A DNA stretch of 64,000 nt from Enterococcus_C asini_A. Its GTDB lineage: Bacteria > Bacillota > Bacilli > Lactobacillales > Enterococcaceae. Below are positions 35,366-42,143 of this stretch, in pieces. The translations under genes and the position numbers were made by a program. A model generated the notes under the pieces. It was not told where the DNA came from. It saw only the letters and a program-made list of their open reading frames with translations, and ran no database searches. How positions within the stretch are numbered: the first letter of the stretch is position 1; each line of letters opens with the position of its first letter. The stretch lies in NCBI RefSeq assembly GCF_031928785.1, contig NZ_JARQAL010000006.1. One strand, 5' to 3'.

Positions 35366-35469
35366 AAAAAAAGACCGGCAAGCTGAAAAGTCAGCTCTCC
35401 GGTCTTTTCCGTAAAAGAGTGATGACCGGCATAGATGTCTTTGGTGTACGCCAAAGTTGCATCTATGCC
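35366..35469 (-). promoter_or_regulatory. Trp attenuator: competing hairpins and terminator before trpB
   Basis: In transcript order: GGCATAGATG/CATCTATGCC (10-bp stem, 35469-35428) enclosing CTTTGG/CCAAAG. Next, CCGGTC (35429-35424) can pair with GACCGG (35404-35399), which is also the 5' arm of the terminator. The terminator is GACCGG...CCGGTC with inner AGCTGA/CAGCT pairing (35406-35371), followed by seven T. A GGCATAG inside the leader-peptide end can replace the one at 35469. Alternative folding therefore links ribosome position to termination. Confidence 0.75.
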
Positions 35470-35486
35470 ATCGCATACACGCAACC

Positions 35487-35528
35487 TCAACTATGCCAGT
35501 TCCACCAGTAACATGCGCGCTTTGTCAT
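35487..35528 (-). CDS. trpL: Tryptophan-rich leader peptide upstream of trpB
   Basis: A 13-codon reading frame, MTKRACYWWNWHS, with three Trp codons in four positions and a TGA stop. GAAGGAG lies 9 nt before the ATG at 35528. It sits between a clear promoter and a strong terminator, 160 nt upstream of trpB. This matches the design of ribosome-mediated trp attenuation; stalling at the Trp codons would favour read-through. Confidence 0.75.
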   Translation of the reverse strand: MTKRACYWWNWHS

Positions 35529-35559
35529 CTCTTTCACTCCTTCTCGTTTATTTTTTCAA

Positions 35560-35588
35560 AGTATAGCAAGTTTCAAAATTAATTGCAA
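35560..35588 (-). promoter_or_regulatory. Promoter of the trpL-trpB transcript
   Basis: TTGCAA (35588-35583), a 17-bp spacer and TATACT (35565-35560), about 30 nt before the leader-peptide start. Confidence 0.75.
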
Positions 35589-35627
35589 GAATTTTTTGAT
35601 TTTTTTGTTAATTTAGCGAAAAAAGGC

Positions 35628-35860
35628 TGTGACAAAAGTCGTATTCCAGTCCTCCGAACCGAACATTACTATACGTGAGACGAAAGCAAAAGACGAGACT
35701 CTTTCATGAAGGAACATAGAAAGAGTCTCGTCTTTTCATTTCTAAAAATTTCAAACGGTGACTAACCTTGATTTCATCAAGCTAAGTCACCGTAATTCAC
35801 TTTTTCTCTGAACACGTATGGTAATGTTTCTTCTACGGACTGAAACACGACTTCTTCACG
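35628..35860. repeat. Inverted-repeat element of about 230 bp with two internal hairpins
   Basis: Arms 35628-35677 and 35811-35860 are imperfect inverted copies. TCGTATTCCAGTCC faces TCGTGTTTCAGTCC, and AACATTACTATACGTG faces AACATTACCATACGTG. Between them are a perfect 18-bp hairpin (35688-35736) and a second hairpin ACGGTGACT/AGTCACCGT (35755-35793) with an inner CTTGAT/ATCAAG stem. No transposase. It resembles a MITE or a dispersed palindromic unit. Both hairpins may also end the transcript of the BspA-type gene. Confidence 0.6.
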
Positions 35861-35985
35861 ATTAATTTTCAAATGTACATTTATTTGACTTAAAATCAAA
35901 ACGTTCGCTATTTTTTGTTTATTAGTTACTTATGTCACATCCCCTTCCTTCCTTTATCCCTAACAGTTCTTCTCTAGTTCCTTTA

Positions 35986-37443
35986 TCATTTGTTATTTTT
36001 TACTAACTGATAATTATAAATACCAGGGGATTGATTGTTATGAGCGGTTATCAATTCTGCGGTTGAAGGGTATTTCACTCGACTTGCTTGCTCTTGCCAA
36101 GCCATCCCTGTATCTGGCACTTCTCGTAGCTGTTGAACTGGGTCTAATGAGAATTTTTCGGACAAAGTGAGCTGGGCTAGTGCGTTACAGTTTAAAAACA
36201 GTTCGGTCAGCTCCCGGGTTTTCTCGCTGTTAAAAGAACGCAAGTCGATACTTTTCAAGTTGGTACACTCAGCAAACATCCGATACATCACATTCACAGC
36301 CGAAGTGTCAAAATTACTTATTTCTAGTTTTTTCAAACTTTCACAGCCTTCAAACATTTTCCCCATATCTTCAACTTGGGCGGTATCGAAACTAGCAAGA
36401 TTCACATTCTTCAAATTGCGACAACCTCGAAACATGGAAGTCATGTATTTTGTTTGGGAAGTATTGAAATTTTTCAAATCCAAAGTAGTTAATTTTTCAC
36501 ACCCACCAAACATCCCCACCATATCCTCAACTTGAGTGGTATCAAAACTTTTCACTTGTAAGCTAGTTAAATTTCGACAACCATAGAACATATAAAACAT
36601 GGTGGTGACCTGTGTTGTGTCAAAGTTTTTGATATTTAAAGAAGTCAACTGCGTACAACTACCAAACATATCTTTCATGGTAGTAACAGAAGATGTGTTA
36701 AAGTTTTTCAAATCCAAGCGCTGTAAACTCGAACAAGCGGCAAACATCCCCGCCATATTGGTAACTTGAGCGGTATTAAAATTGCTGAGATCGATTTGGG
36801 TCAACTTGTTACTTTCACAAAACATCCCTTCCATATTGGTAACTTGAGTGGTGTTTAGCTTTTTCAAATCAACTTCAGTTAAGTTGGTACAAGCATTAAA
36901 TACATAGCTCATGTCTGTGACTTGTGACGTGTCGCCATTGTTAAAATCCACGGTTTGCAATTGCCTTTGCTCACTAAAACAATCCGCCAATGACGTATCT
37001 AGAATTTTCACAGGTTGTTTTGCATTTTCCTCAATGATAAAAGTGGTCAAAGTTGCTTCAGGCAAGCTACTGATCAAAGGGACTAGAGAAACTTGCACGC
37101 CTTTATTTTCAATGGTTGCGGGAATTACCACTTGTCGAGGGTCTCCCTTATAGGCAAGCAATGTGTAACGGCCACTTGCTTCATCAAATGAGTAGTCCCA
37201 GTTTTGGCTGACTTTTTCAAAATTCTCCTCTTGTTTTTGGCCTGTTTTTTTATTTTGCTTGCTGGGATTGTTTAGCTTAATGACTTTCGTTGGTTGCGGA
37301 TGCAGGGCTACTGGATGTTTGATTGCTCCTACTGGTACTGCAAAAAACAGCGGCACCAAAACAGCGACAATTAAAATTACGCTCCAAGAAATCAGACGTT
37401 TTTGCTTGTGTTTCCTTTGTTGCGCTTTATAAAGTCTTCCCAT
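35986..37443 (-). CDS. BspA-type leucine-rich repeat surface protein
   Basis: About 485 residues. A basic N-terminus and one membrane helix (about 19-40) are followed by a spacer and nine or so repeats of about 23 residues on the pattern FNTxxVTNMxxMFxxCxxL (DUF285/BspA-like LRR), from about residue 160 to 425. No LPXTG signal, so it is either secreted or held by the N-terminal helix. BspA proteins bind host proteins; target unknown. The start at 37443 follows AAGGGG by 9 nt; an ATG at 37452 is too close to it. Confidence 0.82.
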   Translation of the reverse strand: MGRLYKAQQRKHKQKRLISWSVILIVAVLVPLFFAVPVGAIKHPVALHPQPTKVIKLNNPSKQNKKTGQKQEENFEKVSQNWDYSFDEASGRYTLLAYKGDPRQVVIPATIENKGVQVSLVPLISSLPEATLTTFIIEENAKQPVKILDTSLADCFSEQRQLQTVDFNNGDTSQVTDMSYVFNACTNLTEVDLKKLNTTQVTNMEGMFCESNKLTQIDLSNFNTAQVTNMAGMFAACSSLQRLDLKNFNTSSVTTMKDMFGSCTQLTSLNIKNFDTTQVTTMFYMFYGCRNLTSLQVKSFDTTQVEDMVGMFGGCEKLTTLDLKNFNTSQTKYMTSMFRGCRNLKNVNLASFDTAQVEDMGKMFEGCESLKKLEISNFDTSAVNVMYRMFAECTNLKSIDLRSFNSEKTRELTELFLNCNALAQLTLSEKFSLDPVQQLREVPDTGMAWQEQASRVKYPSTAELITAHNNQSPGIYNYQLVKNNK

Positions 37444-37627
37444 TTTTTTCATCCCCTTACTCTTTTGCCTTTTCTGCCCATCCCTTCCCCTTCACACTAC
37501 ATTTTTGACAGCGTTTTCATTCTCTTTATTTTAGTGTAACAAGCGTTTCCAATAATTGCAATTTTATTCACAAAAAATCTTTTTCATGACCAAATTCATT
37601 TTTTGTTCACTGTTTTAGCCAAAAAAA

Positions 37628-37663
37628 CTGCCCAAAACGACAGAATCGCAAATTTTGGGCAGT
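37628..37663 (-). terminator. Terminator of the DUF1659-DUF2922 unit
   Basis: ACTGCCCAAAA pairs with TTTTGGGCAGT; seven T follow on the minus strand. Confidence 0.88.
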
Positions 37664-37671
37664 CGGGTTAT

Positions 37672-37893
37672 TTAATCTACTTTAAATAGGGGTGTTTCAA
37701 TGGTTTCAATGTACTTGGCTTCTTTCACCACGTCATACAATGGCACGTCGTCTTTTTCAAAAATCTCCAAATCTCGCAACAGGCTCATGCTGTCTCGCAC
37801 CACGGTGGCGGACAAATTCTCAGCGGCAATTCGCGGTTCCAAATTTCGGCGCTTGCCTTCTCCATCTAAAAAAGTCATTCGTAGTTTTTTCAT
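37672..37893 (-). CDS. DUF2922 protein
   Basis: 73 residues, starting KKLRMTFLDGEGKRRNL and ending TPLFKVD; length and pattern fit DUF2922, small proteins of unknown function found beside DUF1659 in Firmicutes. Starts 11 nt after the DUF1659 gene behind GGAGGAAG. Confidence 0.8.
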   Translation of the reverse strand: MKKLRMTFLDGEGKRRNLEPRIAAENLSATVVRDSMSLLRDLEIFEKDDVPLYDVVKEAKYIETIETPLFKVD

Positions 37894-37904
37894 TTTTCTT
37901 CCTC

Positions 37905-38114
37905 CTAGTCAATGGTGTATTCTGCTTTTTTGGTTTCCACTACACTGGTCACCCGATGATCCGCCGGCAATAAAGGCCGAAAGACATCAATCAGGCTTAA
38001 GACAGCCGTTTCCGACGGGTTTTCAATGGCGTTGTTCATGGTCTGCTTCGTCAAATTCTTCGCTCCTGGCTCCTGAATCATAATCCCCATACTGTTTTCC
38101 AAATGTGCTTTCAT
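37905..38114 (-). CDS. DUF1659 protein
   Basis: 69 residues ending ADHRVTSVVETKKAEYTID, with the DUF1659 pattern. Pairs with DUF2922 in one transcript behind the TTGACA/TGTTAA promoter at 38155-38184. AAGGAGGAAG precedes the ATG at 38114. Function unknown. Confidence 0.78.
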   Translation of the reverse strand: MKAHLENSMGIMIQEPGAKNLTKQTMNNAIENPSETAVLSLIDVFRPLLPADHRVTSVVETKKAEYTID

Positions 38115-38154
38115 GTTTCTTCCTCCTTCGTTGGTTTTTGTAGGCCCTACACTA

Positions 38155-38185
38155 TTAACACGAATAAAACAGGTGTAATGTCAAA
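38155..38185 (-). promoter_or_regulatory. Promoter of the DUF1659-DUF2922 unit, twin of 40814-40843
   Basis: TTGACA (38184-38179), exactly 18 bp, TGTTAA (38160-38155). The spacer end TTCG and the downstream AGTG are shared with the DnaD-gene promoter, as is a TGTTTT block 7 nt after TTTGACA. The -35 overlaps the 3' end of the sigma-like gene. Confidence 0.6.
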
Positions 38186-38678
38186 GATTTGGGTAAAAGT
38201 TTTTAAACTTTTTTTTCAACTGGCAGCGATAATAACTCAACAAAGAGCGACTGCACTGTTTTTCTTTTGGTTTATCCCATAAAATCCAAAACTGGTTTTG
38301 TTGACTAGGGGTAAGGGATTCCCAACAAGCCAGAAAAGTTTCTTCTTGGGCCAACGCCTCGTCTGCAATACTTTTGCTATCACCAAAATATTCCGCCAGC
38401 TTTTCGATTTCCACTTGACCTTGGATTTTCTTTGATTCTTTCCGGCGACAATCCAATAAAAACCACAACAAGCGCTGGTAAATCTTTCCCTCAGGATATT
38501 CCAGTAAAAAATGCAGCAAACTGTCACTTTTTTTCATCCACTGGAGCAAAACCAACGACAAATCTTGGCGGTAATCCTCGCAGTCGGGATAGTGATAAAA
38601 AACACCTGCTCGCTGCAAGACCCGATCAATCACCGGGGCATACTCAGGCAATAAACGACTGATTTCTTCTTGGTTCAT
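38181..38678 (-). CDS. Sigma-70-like factor (ComX/SigH-type)
   Basis: 165 residues. YAPVIDRVLQRAGVFYHYPDCEDYRQDLSLVLLQ resembles sigma region 2, with the 'DxxQ/DYRQD' core-binding segment. IYQRLLWFLLDCRRKESKKI matches region 2.3-2.4 (cf. 'ylIRNxxLDyxRK'). The C-terminal half (SLTPSQQNQFWILWDK, LSYYRCQLKKKF) is a reduced region 4. Length is close to streptococcal ComX. The ATG at 38678 follows GAAGGA. It may read the twin promoters nearby; this is inference. Confidence 0.6.
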   Translation of the reverse strand: MNQEEISRLLPEYAPVIDRVLQRAGVFYHYPDCEDYRQDLSLVLLQWMKKSDSLLHFLLEYPEGKIYQRLLWFLLDCRRKESKKIQGQVEIEKLAEYFGDSKSIADEALAQEETFLACWESLTPSQQNQFWILWDKPKEKQCSRSLLSYYRCQLKKKFKNFYPNL

Positions 38679-39119
38679 AGCATTTCCTTCTTTGTTATGA
38701 ATTCCGGCCGGTGACAAAAGCATAACAAAGCCCCTGGAGAAATCCCGGGTAGAAAAACGATAACCCTATAAGGAAAACAGCTATTAAACAAAGAAAATGG
38801 AATCACTAGATTTTGAAGAAAAAATTTTTTTATTCCCCAAAAGGACTGCTTGAGAGCAGGAGTTAGCCAGTACATCGATAACTTTAAAGCAGTGAAACTC
38901 ATCCAAAATTGTTGCGGAAATTGCCTTTCATAAGCGGGAAATACTTGGGGTATTGCCGGATTTTCCTTCCTCATTCTCAGATTTTCCCAATGCAACTCCG
39001 GATTTTCCCCTCTATTTTTCAAAAAAGAAAACAAATTACTTAGCCAATTTTTTCTTGGCAAGAGGCCGTCTGCTTTTTAAGTTATCCCTATGAAGCGCCT
39101 TTACTCAACGAAAGATGTC
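38679..39119. other. Noncoding region with a three-copy, 21-bp-spaced repeat
   Basis: No convincing gene; a 128-codon minus frame here has a TTG start, no SD and no recognisable pattern. GATTTTCC recurs at 38959, 38980 and 39001, each exactly 21 bp apart, twice within CCGGATTTTCC. This is an iteron-like spacing of two helical turns. Confidence 0.5.
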
Positions 39120-40784
39120 CTAGGAAAAAACGCCGGCAGCATTGAGATATACAGGATTTTGATAATCGGCTTGCTCGTCTTTAATCCAAGCCAATTCCGC
39201 TGGGGTAGCGATGAAATTTTCGTCCGGCACATAGCCGGCCCCCATCAACAAGGCACACTCCTTTTGCAGCCGCAACCAGGTTTGGCGATCTTGAGGCGCG
39301 GTCTTATGGCTAGTCCAATCCTCTAGTTCTTGGCCTGGGCGCAGTGTGGACTTGCTACGTTTGGCAAAACTGCTTTGATTTTGGGAATTTTGATACGAAT
39401 TTTGCTCATCTTGCCCTCTGGAAGCTACCCGCCAATTCTGCCCATAACTGCTTTGATTACGCTGATTGCGCTGTTTTTGATAGACTTGGATTTCCTCTAG
39501 TTCCTTTACCCCGGCTTGCGTCCATTCCAAAAGACAACTTTTAACAAAAGACAAGGCGTGATTGGCCCGAACTTGCTTTTCACCGGCAATTTGCACCGCC
39601 AAGGCCACCACCAAATCCCCGTGCTCATTCACCAAGCGAGCCAATTCTTTTTGAATCAGCAAGTTCGGCGTTTGCCACAGCCCATGCCAATTTTTAAAAC
39701 TTTCGGTCTTGGTGAGGGTATTTTGATTGGCCTGAGGAAAAACCGCAAGTTTAGCGTGAGAAGAGGCTTTTGGGCTTGTTTTGGTGTTTGTTTTCGGGCT
39801 AACTTCAGGGCGCTTTTCAAAGATGAAGCTCCCAAAATTTTCCTGCATTTCGGCAGGATGAATCACCCAGTCTGGATTTTCTTCTTGCCAGTCCCCCGCT
39901 GGAAAAAGCTTGGCTAACTCCGCCTCAGCCAGAGGAGGCATTACTTTTTCTGCTGGAGGACAATCCCCGTCATTGGGTGGGGGAACGACTGGGGTTGATG
40001 CTTTTAGATCTTGTTGAATCGCCGGTTGCGCTTTAGGTTGTGCTGGTGGTTTGGGCTGTCTTTGGCGTTGTTCTTTGGATTGGGTTTGTGGTTCGAGTTG
40101 AATTTGGCGCTGTTCTTTGGATTGCATTTTAGACGGTGTTTTGGATGGCATTGGAGCCGGTGTTGCCGATTGCCCATCTGCCGTCACTTTTTCACAATTT
40201 GGCGTTTTGGCTATTGGGGCTACTTCGGTTTCACCGGTTTTGCCAGAATCAGCGGTAGCTTCAGCTTCAGTAACTTCAACAGCTTCCCCCACTCTGCAAT
40301 CCCCATCAAGTTCGGTTACTATCCCCGTTTTCCCCTTTGTCCTTCCTTGCTGCGGACTTTTATCCAAAGCGACCAAGTGCAGATTTCCCCGGGCATCTTC
40401 GGGAACTAAGAAATATTCCGCCACCATGGTGACTTGTTTGCGCTTGTATGTCGCCGCCAAATAATGCTTTTGAATCTCCGAAGAGGTTAAAATGCCATAG
40501 GTTTCATAACACATTTGGTCAAAATATCCCACGGCTACCGCCTTTTGAACCACAGCGGTCACTTGTTCTTCTGTGGTGTAATTATCTGCTGCCACAAGAA
40601 AGCAAACCTCCTCATTCCAGTGGGTAAAATAACCCTCTTCTTTGTAAATAATCCCCACTAATGTCAGCATAAGCACCAGACTTTCCACCCCAAAAGCATG
40701 GGTTAAGCGGCGCATTTTGATGTCACGATAAAACTCCACATCCAGCGGGTAATAGTCCAATCCTTGTTTTAACGGTCTAGCCAT
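39120..40784 (-). CDS. DUF4373/DnaD-domain protein (replication-initiator-like)
   Basis: About 554 residues. The N-terminal 120 residues (GLDYYPLDVEFYRDIKMRRL, FGVESLVLMLTLVGIIY) are the Lin1244/Lin1753-type DUF4373 domain. A low-complexity Gln/Lys/Pro-rich linker (about 150-300) follows. The C-terminal part ALAVQIAGEKQVRANHALSF with SCLLEWTQAGVKELEEI is a DnaD (DnaB_2) domain. Such proteins help load helicase in phages and plasmids, but no phage genes are near. The ATG at 40784 follows GGAGG by 7 nt. Long, disordered linker suggests a scaffold role. Confidence 0.7.
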   Translation of the reverse strand: MARPLKQGLDYYPLDVEFYRDIKMRRLTHAFGVESLVLMLTLVGIIYKEEGYFTHWNEEVCFLVAADNYTTEEQVTAVVQKAVAVGYFDQMCYETYGILTSSEIQKHYLAATYKRKQVTMVAEYFLVPEDARGNLHLVALDKSPQQGRTKGKTGIVTELDGDCRVGEAVEVTEAEATADSGKTGETEVAPIAKTPNCEKVTADGQSATPAPMPSKTPSKMQSKEQRQIQLEPQTQSKEQRQRQPKPPAQPKAQPAIQQDLKASTPVVPPPNDGDCPPAEKVMPPLAEAELAKLFPAGDWQEENPDWVIHPAEMQENFGSFIFEKRPEVSPKTNTKTSPKASSHAKLAVFPQANQNTLTKTESFKNWHGLWQTPNLLIQKELARLVNEHGDLVVALAVQIAGEKQVRANHALSFVKSCLLEWTQAGVKELEEIQVYQKQRNQRNQSSYGQNWRVASRGQDEQNSYQNSQNQSSFAKRSKSTLRPGQELEDWTSHKTAPQDRQTWLRLQKECALLMGAGYVPDENFIATPAELAWIKDEQADYQNPVYLNAAGVFS

Positions 40785-40813
40785 GTTCATTCCTCCCCTT
40801 TGTGCTTTCACTC

Positions 40814-40844
40814 TTAACACGAAAAAAACACCCGTTTTGTCAAA
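40814..40844 (-). promoter_or_regulatory. Promoter of the DnaD-domain gene, twin of 38155-38185
   Basis: TTGACA (40843-40838), exactly 18 bp, TGTTAA (40819-40814), with TGTTTT, TTCG and AGTG in register with the twin site. About 30 nt before the start codon. Confidence 0.6.
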
Positions 40845-40887
40845 AGGGAGGAGCGTTTTCTCATCAAATTTTTAAAATTGATTGTTG

Positions 40888-40963
40888 GTCGCCTGCTTGT
40901 CGCCTTGCTTGTAGTTTTCCTTGCTCCTTATCAATTGTTTAAAGTATTCTAGGCGACAGGCGG
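40888..40963. repeat. Inverted and direct TCGCCT repeats
   Basis: TCGCCTGCTTG and TCGCCTTGCTTG are tandem at about 40889-40911; AGGCGACAGGCGG at 40951-40963 is their inverse, giving a long stem with a 4-nt bulge. Function unknown. Confidence 0.5.
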
Positions 40964-41025
40964 CTTTTCTTTTCTTTCCCTTTGCTTTTCTTTTCTTTCC
41001 CTTTGCTTTTCTTTTCTTTCCCTTT
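40963..41025. repeat. Three perfect 21-bp polypyrimidine tandem repeats
   Basis: Unit of 21 bp beginning GCTTTTCTTTTC and ending CCCTTT, three perfect copies (40963, 40984, 41005) and a decayed fourth. The plus strand is pyrimidine-only apart from one G per unit. No supporting gene; a slippage-prone tract or a protein-binding array. Confidence 0.75.
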
Positions 41026-41265
41026 GCTTTACTTTCTCTTTCCTTTACTTTGTGGGTTATGGATATCCGAAACCCGCCACTGTTTTATAACAAGTCTTTT
41101 CACCATTTCAAAAGTTTCCCGAAATGCTCTTCCTAAAACAAATATCCGCTTCTTGTTATTTTACCTCTATCCAAACGTACGTTCTCATGGTAAAATAAAA
41201 AAACAAAAAATGCGTTGTGGCAGAAATTTTTCCCGGTCTTGCTTTTCTGTCAGAAAGGAGTCTCT

Positions 41266-42072
41266 ATGTTAACTGAAGCCCAATTTGTGCAATGCGAAAA
41301 AATCGCCCACCAGACCATGCCCACCTTAAAAGCCCAACTGGATCATCTGGATTCAGATTATATTCATAAAACCTTTGACCTTTCCTCTATGAGCGCCTTA
41401 ACGGAAACCCTCTTGCCCACCCACGCCATTGATTACAGCCAGACGATTTTGGCTCTTTGTCCTTTACCCGCAGAAGAGCAGACGGTGTTGATTTCTTCAA
41501 AGGGGCTCTACAAGCTCAATCGCAAAGTGCGCCATCTTTTGAATGAACTGTTGCAAGAACAGCTTCAACTGCCTTTTGACAAGATTTACGAAGAGACCCT
41601 TTGCCATTTATTGGGCACCAAACATTACAAATTGCCGGCTGCCGGGCCTCATTTCAGCTTGTTTCCCGTGGGTTCCAAAAACGATGCCAGCCAGAGCATT
41701 TGGTTAAATCCAGAGAGCATTTATCAGATTTTGCCGGGGAAATTTGGACAGACCATCATCCACACCACCTATGGCCTGAGTTTACTGGTGACCCAACGTC
41801 CGGACTCATTGCGTGCCAACCTGCGCCAAGCTTGTTTGTGCCAAGGGATTTTAAAACGCCGGCAAGAGCGCTTTGTCCCCGGTCCCACCACCGCTTTGCA
41901 GTCCTTTTTGGATTTTCCCAGCACTCCGGTATTGGATCGGGTGTTGGAGTCATTGGCGATTCAAGACATCCCCGGCAAACGAGGTAGTTTTATCCCCACT
42001 TATTTGGAACGCTACCAGGCCCAAAAGCGGCAAATGTGGGAACTAGAAGCTGAAGAAAAACGAGTGATTTAG
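41266..42072 (+). CDS. ComK-like protein
   Basis: 268 residues. The middle (about 95-190) has the ComK pattern. CHLLGTKHYKLP aligns with the Listeria/Bacillus 'LLGxxHKxPI' strand, FSLFPVGSKNDASQSIW with 'IxFFPTxSxxxxxxWI', and YGLSLLVTQRPDSLRANLRQAC with the G-x-L-x5-S-x5-Q-x3-A block. ComK is a competence master activator; this protein is longer, with N- and C-terminal extensions, and the match is from motif reading only. RBS AAAGGAG, ATG at 41266. It is divergent from the DnaD gene. Confidence 0.55.
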   Translation: MLTEAQFVQCEKIAHQTMPTLKAQLDHLDSDYIHKTFDLSSMSALTETLLPTHAIDYSQTILALCPLPAEEQTVLISSKGLYKLNRKVRHLLNELLQEQLQLPFDKIYEETLCHLLGTKHYKLPAAGPHFSLFPVGSKNDASQSIWLNPESIYQILPGKFGQTIIHTTYGLSLLVTQRPDSLRANLRQACLCQGILKRRQERFVPGPTTALQSFLDFPSTPVLDRVLESLAIQDIPGKRGSFIPTYLERYQAQKRQMWELEAEEKRVI

Positions 42073-42096
42073 CGTTTTGGATAGCTTTAGTCTATA

Positions 42097-42136
42097 AAAA
42101 AACCGCCTATTTCGATAAAGAAGAGGCGGTTTTTTG
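42097..42136. terminator. Bidirectional terminator
   Basis: AAAACCGCCT and AGGCGGTTTT, a 10-bp perfect stem between converging genes. Confidence 0.9.
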
Positions 42137-42143
42137 TAGCATC

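Noticed and set aside
35777..35929. 50-codon minus-strand frame ending in REKVNYGDLA within the inverted-repeat element
   Set aside because: No start codon with an SD; it may be a decayed coding fragment but cannot be called a gene. Kept only as part of the repeat element.
38675..39061. 128-codon minus-strand frame between the DnaD and sigma-like genes
   Set aside because: TTG start without an SD, composition unlike neighbours, no recognisable motif; it overlaps the iteron-like repeats.
39120..40784. Prophage replication module
   Set aside because: The DUF4373/DnaD protein is phage-like, but no integrase, repressor, terminase or structural gene is nearby.
40963..41025. Tandem 21-bp repeat as a possible CRISPR
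   Set aside because: Copies are directly adjacent with no spacers and no cas genes are near.
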